Positions 16,661 through 24,812 of a stretch of DNA of 64,000 bases are shown here, piece after piece (positions within the stretch are counted from its first letter, which is position 1; the number at the start of each line of letters is the position of its first letter). The stretch is from Rhodopirellula sp. SM50. Lineage in GTDB: Bacteria > Planctomycetota > Planctomycetia > Pirellulales > Pirellulaceae. Below the pieces are notes generated by a model. It did no database searches. It had not been told where the DNA came from and saw only the letters and a list, made by a program, of their open reading frames with translations. The DNA is taken from positions 1-64,000 of the forward strand of contig NZ_NTFY01000013.1 in the NCBI RefSeq assembly GCF_002289565.1, given 5' to 3'. Both the position numbers and the translations under genes were made by a program.

Positions 16661-19456
16661 ATGTTTCTCATGTTACGAACAGCCAGTCGATTGTTGCTGC
16701 TGACAGCCGTGCTCGCCGTTGTCGCCCCGTCGATCCGCGCCGAGACGCCTGACGAGCAGCTCCGAGCAAACGCAAACGCCCGCTCCTCAGGGATTGCAGA
16801 CGGCCGACCGAGCCTCGCCGATTTGAAGACGATCGGGCGAGAGCGATCCCGGTTCAACGACGTTGCCGCAGGGAAGGATCAGCCAGGCGAGGGCCCGAGG
16901 AAGACCGAAACGCGTCAAGCGAATTTGGCCCAGTTCGAATCAACGATCAAGCCACTCTTGGAACAAAACTGTCTCGATTGTCATGGCCCCGATACCGTCG
17001 AAGGCAACGTCCGAATCGACACGCTTGATCCAAATCTGTTGACCGGTGGCGATACCGATTGGTGGTCCGAAATTTTTGCGGCCATCATCAAGGGCGAAAT
17101 GCCACCGCCTGACGCGGGCGAGTTCAGTGACGACGAGCGGCGGCTGCTTGTCGATTGGCTGTCCAGTGAACTGCAAACCGCTTCCATCGTGCGCCGACGC
17201 TCCGGCGGTCATTCCGCGTTTCGACGCATGACCCGGTACGAATACAACTACGCGTTGCAAGACCTGTTCGGTGTTCCCTGGGACTTTGCCAGAGACCTGC
17301 CACCGGAACCCCATTCCGAAGAAGGCTTCGAGAACAGTTCCGATGTATTGCATTTGTCGGTCACGCACTTCGAGACCTATCACCGGATCGCCCGCAACAC
17401 GCTCGATCGGGTCACGGCGACGGGCGCCAAGCCGACGACGCGATACTGGGGCATCGCGATGAAGGATGCCGCCCAGCGCGAGTGGTCCAAGCAAGACAAA
17501 CAGATCAACGAGCTGAAAGAAAAATGGGCAGACGATCCGGAGAAGCTCACCGTTGAACTGGAGAAGCTACGCGACACGTTTCGTCAACCACCGCGTGGGG
17601 CCTATTACAAAGACTTGTCCAGTGGCCGGATGGCAGAGGCCGAGTGGCGGTACCACGGCGCCCGGTATGCGTTTGCGCCCACGGAGCAGCCTGCCGAGTT
17701 TCCCGACCCAGGTGACTGCGTTGCGATTCTGCCGAACGGAATGGGAACGCGGCTGACCGTCGAGCTGGGAAACCAGTTGCCTGATGAAGGCACGATGCGG
17801 GTGACCGTTCGAGCGTCGCGTGTGAACACCATCGGCGATGGCTTTCCCAGCCTGCAGTTGCTGTTCGGCTGGCAAGCCAGCAACGAAGGCCGCGCGTTGA
17901 TACGAGTCAGCGGCGAAGACACACCGGTCACGGCTGGCCCGGACCAACCACAGATCATCCAGTGGGACGTGCCGCTGGGTGAAATCTATCCCCGCAACTC
18001 GGTCAGGAAAACGTCGCCGATGGGCGTCACGCCCAGCCCATCGGAATACATCCGCTTGGTCAACAGCTCGGCGTCGTCGTCGGAGATCCAGATCGATTTC
18101 GTGCACGTCGCTGCACCGGTGTATGACCAGTGGCCGTCTCTGTCGCATCGCCGCATTTTTACCGCGACTGAAGACTCCAGCGACGAATTGGCTGATGCCC
18201 GAACGACCATCGCAGCGTTCATGACCCGAGCGTGGCGGCGACCGATCAGCGACGCGGAGATCGATCGCAAGCTGGAGCTCTTCGCCGCCATGCGTCCGCA
18301 ATGTGACAGTTTTGAAGCAGCCGTCGTCGAGGTCCTGGCGACCGTGCTCTCGTCGCCACAGTTCTTGTACGTCTGGAACACGAGCAACGCGCAAACGACC
18401 GACGATTCCACCGACGATTCCACCGACGATTCCACCGACGGCGCGCCGATCGATGCGCATGCTTTGGCCAATCGACTGTCGTTGTTCCTGTGGTGCAGCA
18501 TTCCCGACCAGGAATTGTTGACACTGGCGGATGCCGGGCAGCTGACCGACAGCGGTATCCTGGCATCGCAGGTCCAGCGGATGCTTGACGATCCCCGCAG
18601 CAAACGTTTCTCCAAACACTTCGTGCATCAGTGGCTGGACATGCAGTTGCTCGATTTCCTGAACTTCAAACAACATCTGCCCGGCTTCGATCCGCTATTG
18701 AAAGAAGCCATGCAGCACGAGCCGGTCGCCTTGTTCGACCAGATGCTGCAAGACGACGCGAGCGTGTTGGACTTCATCCACTGCGACTACGCCATGGTCA
18801 ACGAGCGACTGGCCCGACACTATGGCTTGTCCGGTGTATACGGCAACCATTTCCGTCGCGTTTCGTTGGACGAAGGGTTTCGCCGCGGAGGCTTGCTGAC
18901 GCAGGCCGGATTGCTGTCGATGAATTCCGATTGGCCTGATTCCCACCCGCTCAAACGGGCGATTTGGTTGCTTGAAAGCGTCCTCGGTGATCCGCCACCA
19001 CCGCCGCCGCCCGCCGTCCCGCAGATCGATCTGGCCGATCCGGAAATCGCGAAGATGACGTTGAAAGAACGCATCGAAGACCACCGCAATCACGCCGCGT
19101 GCATGTCGTGTCACAGCAAGATTGACCCTTGGGGTATCGCTTTCGAAAACTACGATGCGGTGGGCAAGTGGCGTGATGAAGTTCGAGGCAAACCGATCGA
19201 CGCGTCCAGTGAGTTGTTCAATCACCAAACGCTCGATGGCATGGATGGCTTGAAACGATTCCTGTTACTCAACCGGCAGGATCAATTTGTCCGAGCGATG
19301 GTGTCCAAGCTGGCCACGTACGCCTTGGGCCGCCCTCTGGCGTTTTCCGATCGAGCGGAAATTGACGCGATCACCGCTCGCGTACGCCGCAATGGCGATG
19401 GACTGAGGGCGACCGTCGAAGCGATCGTTCAAAGCGAACTGTTTCGATCGATGTAA
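16661..19456 (+). CDS. Planctomycete DUF1592-type protein with cytochrome-c-like domain
   Basis: About 931 residues. The start at 16661 (MFLMLRTASRLLLLTAVLAV) gives an export signal; a Met three residues later is an alternative. A planctomycete cytochrome C domain holds CLDCH (about 104-108). It is followed by the DUF1587, DUF1595, DUF1592, DUF1588 and DUF1585 series, judged from GEMPPPDAGEFSDDERRLLVDWL, the RMTRYEYNYALQDLFG block and a second heme-like CMSCH near the C-terminus. A 12-bp tandem repeat (18401-18436) gives a variable DDSTDDSTDDST linker. Function is not established; such proteins occur with DUF1552 partners and sulfatases in planctomycetes, and a role in oxidation of polysaccharide-derived compounds is only a guess. 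The DUF1552 gene follows 55 bp later. Confidence 0.9.
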   Translation: MFLMLRTASRLLLLTAVLAVVAPSIRAETPDEQLRANANARSSGIADGRPSLADLKTIGRERSRFNDVAAGKDQPGEGPRKTETRQANLAQFESTIKPLLEQNCLDCHGPDTVEGNVRIDTLDPNLLTGGDTDWWSEIFAAIIKGEMPPPDAGEFSDDERRLLVDWLSSELQTASIVRRRSGGHSAFRRMTRYEYNYALQDLFGVPWDFARDLPPEPHSEEGFENSSDVLHLSVTHFETYHRIARNTLDRVTATGAKPTTRYWGIAMKDAAQREWSKQDKQINELKEKWADDPEKLTVELEKLRDTFRQPPRGAYYKDLSSGRMAEAEWRYHGARYAFAPTEQPAEFPDPGDCVAILPNGMGTRLTVELGNQLPDEGTMRVTVRASRVNTIGDGFPSLQLLFGWQASNEGRALIRVSGEDTPVTAGPDQPQIIQWDVPLGEIYPRNSVRKTSPMGVTPSPSEYIRLVNSSASSSEIQIDFVHVAAPVYDQWPSLSHRRIFTATEDSSDELADARTTIAAFMTRAWRRPISDAEIDRKLELFAAMRPQCDSFEAAVVEVLATVLSSPQFLYVWNTSNAQTTDDSTDDSTDDSTDGAPIDAHALANRLSLFLWCSIPDQELLTLADAGQLTDSGILASQVQRMLDDPRSKRFSKHFVHQWLDMQLLDFLNFKQHLPGFDPLLKEAMQHEPVALFDQMLQDDASVLDFIHCDYAMVNERLARHYGLSGVYGNHFRRVSLDEGFRRGGLLTQAGLLSMNSDWPDSHPLKRAIWLLESVLGDPPPPPPPAVPQIDLADPEIAKMTLKERIEDHRNHAACMSCHSKIDPWGIAFENYDAVGKWRDEVRGKPIDASSELFNHQTLDGMDGLKRFLLLNRQDQFVRAMVSKLATYALGRPLAFSDRAEIDAITARVRRNGDGLRATVEAIVQSELFRSM
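18401..18436 (+). repeat. In-frame 12-bp tandem repeat
   Basis: Three perfect copies of GACGATTCCACC inside the DUF1592 gene, encoding DDST repeats. Copy number could change without shifting the frame. Confidence 0.8.
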
Positions 19457-19511
19457 ACACCGTACCCAAACCGTTACACGTCAACGTTAGCATTCACAGG
19501 GGAAGCCGCCC

Positions 19512-20915
19512 ATGGCATGGAACATGAATATGATTGATCGTCGTCGATTCCTGAGAGGCAGCGGGTGGGCGTTGGCATTGCCGATGTTCGGGTCGGTGGG
19601 AGGGCCGATGGCTCGCGGCGCGGAGGCGCGAGAGAACCCGAAACGTCTCGGCTGCTTTTACTTTCCCGACGGTGTGCCGATGCCCTTGCCGGAAGACCCG
19701 GCCTACAGAGACTGGTCCTGGTTTCCCCATGGTGGCGGCAACGAGTTCACGTTCTCCAAATGCATGGAACCACTCGAGCCGCTCAAAGAGGATTTGACGG
19801 TGCTGTCTGGTTTTTCGCATCCGAAGTCGCGCAACGTTCACGGTCACAACAACGCCGATCAGTTTCTGACCGCAGCGGCCACCGGCGGCGGTGACAAAGA
19901 GTACGAGAACACGATCTCATTGGACCAACAATACGCGCAATACGTCGGGGACCAGACACGTTTTGCGTCGTTGGTGATGTCGACCGATGGGGGAACGGGC
20001 ACCGCGCGCGGAACGCACACGATTTCGTTTGATCGCAACGGGCGGCCGATTCCTGCCGAGCATCGCCCCAAACAGATTTTTGATCGATTGTTCGTGAAAA
20101 ACGACGCCGATTCGGCTCGCCGGTTGCGGCTCAGTCGCAGCGCGCTGGACGAAATGCTGGACGATGCGCGACGTCTGCGACAATCACTGTCGGCCACCGA
20201 TCGACGCAGCCTCGATGAATACCTGGACTCGGTTCGACAAGCCGAGATCAAGGTCGAAAAAGCCAAGCGTTGGCTGGGGGCGCCGCTTCCCAGCGTCGAT
20301 GGCGATCAATTGAATCTGGAGCTGAGCACCGACGAGCCACGCGAGTATCTGCAGACGATGTTCGACTTGATCTTCCTTGCATTCAAAACCGACTCGACGC
20401 GGGTGGCGACGTACCAGATCGGGCGGGAAAACGGAGTCGGACGCAGCGATCATCTGGCGCGTGCGGTCGGATTCAATCTGGCCCATCAATTGTCGCACGA
20501 GACGAAGAATCCCGACGGCTGGAAAAACTTTGGCACCTATTGTCGTTTCCTCAACGAAGAATACGGACGGTTCATCGGCAAGCTCAAGGCGACACCCGAA
20601 CCGAACGGCAGCGGTAACATGCTGGACAACACGCTGCTGCTGTTGGGATCGGCATCGAGTGCATTCCATTTGTCACGCAATTACCCGTTGATTCTGGCCG
20701 GCGGCAAACAGATGGGATTCAAGCACGGGCAATATTTCAATCACGCGGGTGAAAATTTCCAAGGCGGTCCATGGTTGGGCAAGCGTGAGCCGTGGCAAGA
20801 CGAAGCGAAAGGCGAAGACCTGCCGTTGTCGAATCTCTACGTGACGATGCTGCAACGACTAAGAGTCCAAACCGATTCCTTCGCCGACAGCACGGGAGTG
20901 GTTGAAAGTATCTGA
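19512..20915 (+). CDS. DUF1552 family exported protein
   Basis: A 467-residue protein of the DUF1552 family. It starts MAWNMNMIDRRRFLRGSGWA, a twin-arginine-like signal (RRRFLRGSG); the Met residues at 4 and 6 are alternative starts. Family blocks are LGCFYFPDGVPMP, GFSHPKSRNVHGHNNADQFL, SLDQQYAQYVGDQTRFASL and the end block LPLSNLYVTMLQRL. The fold resembles sulfatase/phosphatase-like metal enzymes, but no activity is known to me. It lies 55 bp downstream of the DUF1592 gene, a pairing that is usual in planctomycetes, so both are probably one transcript and act together outside the cytoplasm. Confidence 0.9.
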   Translation: MAWNMNMIDRRRFLRGSGWALALPMFGSVGGPMARGAEARENPKRLGCFYFPDGVPMPLPEDPAYRDWSWFPHGGGNEFTFSKCMEPLEPLKEDLTVLSGFSHPKSRNVHGHNNADQFLTAAATGGGDKEYENTISLDQQYAQYVGDQTRFASLVMSTDGGTGTARGTHTISFDRNGRPIPAEHRPKQIFDRLFVKNDADSARRLRLSRSALDEMLDDARRLRQSLSATDRRSLDEYLDSVRQAEIKVEKAKRWLGAPLPSVDGDQLNLELSTDEPREYLQTMFDLIFLAFKTDSTRVATYQIGRENGVGRSDHLARAVGFNLAHQLSHETKNPDGWKNFGTYCRFLNEEYGRFIGKLKATPEPNGSGNMLDNTLLLLGSASSAFHLSRNYPLILAGGKQMGFKHGQYFNHAGENFQGGPWLGKREPWQDEAKGEDLPLSNLYVTMLQRLRVQTDSFADSTGVVESI

Positions 20916-21305
20916 TCCGCTGTGGGCAGACGCATGTGCTCGCTGGTCGTCGATGGCAAGACGATGGGGGCAAGACGATGGGGGCAAGGACGGCCGGGTG
21001 GATTTGAAGCTGATGCTTTCACGGGTGTGGAGCCCCATGTGAGTCTCTGCTGGTCGACCTGGGATAAAACGCTTGAGCCCGTTTCACGCAGGATGATGGA
21101 GACGGCAGAATGATTCGGGGCAGCATGATGTTTCAGTTGTGGATCGGTCTCCATCATTCTGCCATCCCTTTCGGACTGTCAGAGCAGCGGCCGTCGTCGA
21201 ATTGGTAGGATCCATTGAAGTCAGCTCTGCATTGCCCGAGCGACGACGCCAGCCCTTGTTCACGTGCACCCGCCGCAATGGATCGACTCAACAACGAGGT
21301 CTCCC
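20916..21305. other. Intergenic region with G-rich repeat units and a hairpin
   Basis: Holds two GACGATGGGGGCAA units (about 20960-20990). A larger inverted repeat spans about 21090-21166: GGATGATGGAGACGGCAGAA on the left pairs with GGTCTCCATCATTCTGCC on the right. No gene is supported. The hairpin lies 3' of the DUF1552 gene and could end its transcript. Confidence 0.5.
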
Positions 21306-21590
21306 ATGAACGAAGCGGATGTTCTGCGGCATAACCAACAGGCCTGGGATAAGCTGGTCGAGCGGGGCGATCGCTGGACCAAGCCGGTGGATCGTGCGAC
21401 GATCGAACGAGCAAGAGCGGGGAAGTTTGCCATTGTGTTGACGCCGACCAAGCCGGTTCCCGCTGAATGGTTTCCACCGCTTGAGCACGCGGAGGTTTTG
21501 TGCCTGGCTTCGGCGGGCGGCCAGCAAGCTCCGCTCGTGTCGCATCGAATGCGAAAGGGTGTCTGCCCGGCGATCGGGTGCGACTACTGA
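21306..21590 (+). pseudogene. Truncated class I methyltransferase (N-terminus only)
   Basis: Residues 1-76 match the start of a SAM-dependent methyltransferase family common in planctomycetes and other bacteria: NEADVLRHNQQAWDKLVERG, then IVLTPTKPVPAEWFPPL and VLCLASAGGQQAPL (the beginning of motif I). After this the sequence diverges and stops, so the rest of the SAM fold is missing. The other frames after the break do not continue the family. Its 3' end overlaps the convergent winged-helix gene by 7 bp, which may mark the breakpoint. Confidence 0.65.
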
Positions 21591-21931
21591 AGCGTGACCT
21601 TGGTGGTCCGCCCCGATTGGACGAAGCGAAGTTTGTTTTCGCGGGCCAGCCAGCCGACGGCGGCGGTCACCAAATCTCCCGGGGCTTCGACGCTCTTTTT
21701 GACACTGGTCAGGGTTTGCTCACCGCCATCTTCGAGCGTCTGCCAAACCTCTCCGGCGACCAGACCGATTTCGGAGTTGTCGAAGATCCGCCGAGGTGTC
21801 GACGTTTTCTTGGCAGCGCCGTTGGAACTCGGTTTCTTGGAAGCACCGTTGGTCTGCACTTTGGCTGACTCCAATTCCGGCTTCGACATTGTCTTCGTCT
21901 TCGACGTTTTATCCGCTTTCTTCTTAGCCAT
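21584..21931 (-). CDS. Winged-helix domain protein (DUF2582-like) with Lys/Ser-rich N-terminus
   Basis: A 115-residue protein. The first 45 residues are a Lys/Ser/Thr-rich flexible stretch (MAKKKADKTSKTKT). Residues about 52-115 (EIGLVAGEVWQTLEDGGEQT ... AVGWLARENKLRF) match the small winged-helix family DUF2582. Family members are presumed DNA-binding regulators; no target is known. The basic tail could help non-specific DNA binding. It is a single gene, convergent with a truncated methyltransferase. Confidence 0.75.
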   Translation of the reverse strand: MAKKKADKTSKTKTMSKPELESAKVQTNGASKKPSSNGAAKKTSTPRRIFDNSEIGLVAGEVWQTLEDGGEQTLTSVKKSVEAPGDLVTAAVGWLARENKLRFVQSGRTTKVTLQ

Positions 21932-22506
21932 CGATACTCCCCTGTTCAGGTTGTGAGATTTCTTGGGGGAACGCGCACAGCCCCATTTTGCAACGGCTCA
22001 AACGATCACACAACCACTTCGTCCGGCTCGCCATGCGATCGGGCCCCGTGACGCGGCCGCTAAACGTTGGTTTCTTTAAACAGGGCCGTTGGGGCCTCCC
22101 CTGTTCCGCCGGATAGGCGGTCAGATTCCCACAACGGGAATCCAAAAATCCCTCTCGAAAGCTGCGTTTGATTTTCGCGACCGCCCCGTTTCTCGTCTTT
22201 CTCGCGGTGATTCCCGGAGCAAATGGCGGTCGATCAATGCCACCTACTTTGACGCCAAGCGGGGTGTTTTTGTTAGCGGTAGGGCGCGAGCCCTCCGGTC
22301 TGTCACGGTGTTTTTGAAGCGCGACCGGACGGCTCGCGCCGTTCCGCTAACACCATTCGAGCCAAAGTAGGTGGCATTGGGCGGTCGGTGCCGAGCCGAA
22401 CGCGGTCGCTGGCAGAAAAAAGGGGCGGCAGAAAGCCGTGGGCAGGACGCCGGCGAGAATCGCTCGACGTGTTGCTGGGATTCAACAAGCTTTGATGCAC
22501 AGCGGC
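21932..22506. other. Intergenic region holding palindromic element B
   Basis: No gene is supported. Most of the middle is the large nested inverted repeat described at 22226-22388. Downstream of it lies GGCAGAAAAAAGGGGCGGCAGAAAG (22409-22433), a distant relative of the G-rich repeat units. Confidence 0.55.
22226..22388. repeat. Nested palindromic repeat element B
   Basis: The outer arms are AATGCCACCTACTTTG (about 22236-22251) and CAAAGTAGGTGGCATT (about 22363-22378), a perfect 16-bp match. Next come GTTAGCGG and CCGCTAAC. The inner arms are GGCGCGAGCCCTCCGGTC and GACCGGACGGCTCGCGCC. The inner core is shared with elements at 2229-2381 and 33455-33590; the outer arms differ from element to element. 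Confidence 0.85.
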
Positions 22507-23574
22507 TCAACCGGCGGCCGGTGTGATCTTCAGCTCGCGGAGTAGAAAGGTGTGCGCGATGTCGATGATCGGCAGGCCTTCGTGTTTCGCTCCCCAGGCC
22601 GAGTGCCCCAATCCATCCAGCGTACAGAGTTCCAGTTTCGCTTGGTACTTTTGCTGGAGTTCGATCGCATTGCTAAACGGCACCCTGGTGTCGGCCGTTC
22701 CATGAAAAATCAACAAGGGTGCATCGTCGGCATCAAATCTGCTGCGACCATCAAACCGGCTGAGCAGATCGAGCAGCAAGCCGGAACCCCAGTGGCTGAT
22801 GACGGCCTGGACACGGGAGGACTGGTCACGATGAGTATTCTCCAAGAGTTTCTTTTCATTGGGAAAGTTCAACAGTTCATCTTGAAAGTCTTTCTCGTCA
22901 GATGCTCCCAAGGCAACTGCGATGTACGCGCCCGCCGAACCACCGTACGCGGCAACATAGTCGGGATGAATTCGGTACGTTTGCGAGTTGGCTCGAATCC
23001 ATCGGATCGCAGCCTTCGCGTCCCGAGTCGCGGAGTAGGTCGGTCGATTATCCGGCCAGCCTCTCGGCGCAATCCCGCGATCTCCATGCAGGCGATAATT
23101 GATCGAGAAGCACACCCATCCTCGTTGGGCAAAGTACTCGGCAGCGGTCACCATGGACCACATCAACGAGTCTCCGGTCCAAAAACCGCCGCCGTGAATC
23201 AACACCACCACAGGCCGCTTCTGATGGTGGTTGTCATTCGGCTGGTAGACATCGAGCGTCAGATTGCGAGGGAAGCTTCGAGTCGGATCGGACGGATGGT
23301 AGATCATGCCCTGCGCATAGGGCTCACCCTTCGACACGGTCACATCGTACGTCGCGTCGCGATAGACGGGGCCAAGACGATCGTTCGATCCCGCTTGGCC
23401 CGAGGTCGTCGACGCTCGATCGGGCTCATCCGCTCCGGCGATGGCGGCGAGCAGCGCACCGAGTGCGATCAGCACGTTCATTGTGAGGTATTGAATCGTC
23501 CAGTGAAGCGTCGGGTTTGCCATCGACGGGGTCATGTTGTTGGGTGAGTGGGCTGGATTGATTCGCCGACGCAT
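22507..23574 (-). CDS. Secreted alpha/beta hydrolase (BD-FAE-like esterase)
   Basis: An esterase of up to 355 residues. Catalytic features are the oxyanion motif VVLIHGGGFWTGD, the nucleophile elbow GGSAGAYIAVAL, GTADTRVPFS with the acid Asp, and DGLGHSAW with the His. It resembles the bifunctional feruloyl and acetyl-xylan esterase-like group. The long N-terminus is not homologous; a start at 23481 (MNVLIALGALLAAIAGADE) gives a proper signal peptide and is likely. It probably removes ester groups from polysaccharides outside the cytoplasm. It lies downstream of another hydrolase on the same strand, 24 bp after it, and the two may form an operon. Confidence 0.85.
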   Translation of the reverse strand: MRRRINPAHSPNNMTPSMANPTLHWTIQYLTMNVLIALGALLAAIAGADEPDRASTTSGQAGSNDRLGPVYRDATYDVTVSKGEPYAQGMIYHPSDPTRSFPRNLTLDVYQPNDNHHQKRPVVVLIHGGGFWTGDSLMWSMVTAAEYFAQRGWVCFSINYRLHGDRGIAPRGWPDNRPTYSATRDAKAAIRWIRANSQTYRIHPDYVAAYGGSAGAYIAVALGASDEKDFQDELLNFPNEKKLLENTHRDQSSRVQAVISHWGSGLLLDLLSRFDGRSRFDADDAPLLIFHGTADTRVPFSNAIELQQKYQAKLELCTLDGLGHSAWGAKHEGLPIIDIAHTFLLRELKITPAAG

Positions 23575-23598
23575 GGCGACACCGTTGGATGGTGCTTG

Positions 23599-24633
23599 CT
23601 ACTTGACCGATTCGATCTGGTTTCGCATGTGGTCGATGATCGCGGGCAGGTAGATGATACCTGAGTAGTGATTGGCCAACAGCTTGACGTGATGCGATGG
23701 ATCCAGCTTGGCGGACGTCGCCAAGGCGTTGGCGCTGGACATCGGAACGACGGTGTCGAAGGTTCCGGAGTAGAGCCAGGTGCGGTCGGGAGCCAAGCGA
23801 TGTGCGACACGCGTCGGTTCGATCTGATTGACGAGCGATCGAAGTTGTTCGCCGGTGATGCCTGCTTCTTGCAGTCGCTGGCGCACCTTGGCGGCGTCTT
23901 TGGTTCCGCTTTCGATCACGCTCAACAGGTTTCCGCCGGCAAGGGTGATGAAGACGTGGTCGTAGCCATCGTCGATCGACGCTGCGGTTGCCGAAACGAA
24001 TCCGCCCAAGCTGGTGCCTTGCAGTGAGACACTGGAATCATCGACGTACGGGAGGCACGCGACGGCGTCTCGGGCACGTCGCACATCGGCGATCCCCTGC
24101 CGCATTGCGGTGAAGAAAAAAGCGTCATCGGGCTTCTTGCCGTTTTCGCGACGTTTGCCATAGTGGGGCAGATGGATCAAAAAGGCATGGAAACCGCAGT
24201 GTTGAAATCCATGGGCAAACATGCGTCCCACCGGCATCTTGCTGCCCGATTCGTGAACCACCACGACCGCCCTGGCTCGTTTGGGACGCTGTTGTTCATC
24301 CCGTGCGACGTACCACTCCATCGCGACCGAGTCGTTCCACGGATTGCCGGTGTCGATGGGCGACGGAAAACGCACCGTGACGTCGCCCCGAAGCTCATCG
24401 GCCGCGGTGCACTTGGTCTCGAACGCCGAGGGGGGCCAAGTCAAACCATTTAAACATGCCAGGGCGTCTGGCGATTGCTCGTTGCCGATGTTGATCGAAT
24501 CGGTCGCTTGGTAGGAATTGCCGATCAGCTCCAACGGTACGACGCTTGGCGCAACCGGTGCGGCTTCGTCGCCGAAGCAGATCAAGCCACAGCCAACGGC
24601 GGCGGCGAACCAGATCATTCGGAGTCGATGCAT
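23599..24633 (-). CDS. Secreted alpha/beta hydrolase
   Basis: A 344-residue protein with the export signal MHRLRMIWFAAAVGCGLICF. The first 100 residues are not assigned. The hydrolase fold starts at about residue 115 (RARAVVVVHESGSKMPVGRM), with the nucleophile elbow QGTSLGGFVSATAAS at about 200, the acid Asp in the GTFDTVVPMSSA segment and the His in LLANHYSGI. The closest known types are dienelactone-hydrolase-like or acyl-esterase enzymes; no substrate can be given. It is the first gene of a likely pair with the downstream esterase, and both may act on sugar esters. Confidence 0.8.
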   Translation of the reverse strand: MHRLRMIWFAAAVGCGLICFGDEAAPVAPSVVPLELIGNSYQATDSINIGNEQSPDALACLNGLTWPPSAFETKCTAADELRGDVTVRFPSPIDTGNPWNDSVAMEWYVARDEQQRPKRARAVVVVHESGSKMPVGRMFAHGFQHCGFHAFLIHLPHYGKRRENGKKPDDAFFFTAMRQGIADVRRARDAVACLPYVDDSSVSLQGTSLGGFVSATAASIDDGYDHVFITLAGGNLLSVIESGTKDAAKVRQRLQEAGITGEQLRSLVNQIEPTRVAHRLAPDRTWLYSGTFDTVVPMSSANALATSAKLDPSHHVKLLANHYSGIIYLPAIIDHMRNQIESVK

Positions 24634-24812
24634 CGCAGGGACTCGTTCGTTGTGTTGGAAATGCGAGGTTGGATTGGCAGAAAAAGGGTGGGCAACAAAA
24701 CGTCAACGCTGGAGAAACGGGCGACAGGAAAATGGGTGACAAGAACATAGTGCGCAGTGTTTGGCGTCGCGGTGGGCGGCGTCAAGTTCGCTTTCCATTA
24801 TACCCTCGGCGA

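Noticed and set aside
17567-18676. 369-codon open frame on the minus strand
   Set aside because: Antisense of the DUF1592 gene, whose heme-like motifs and domain order are clear.
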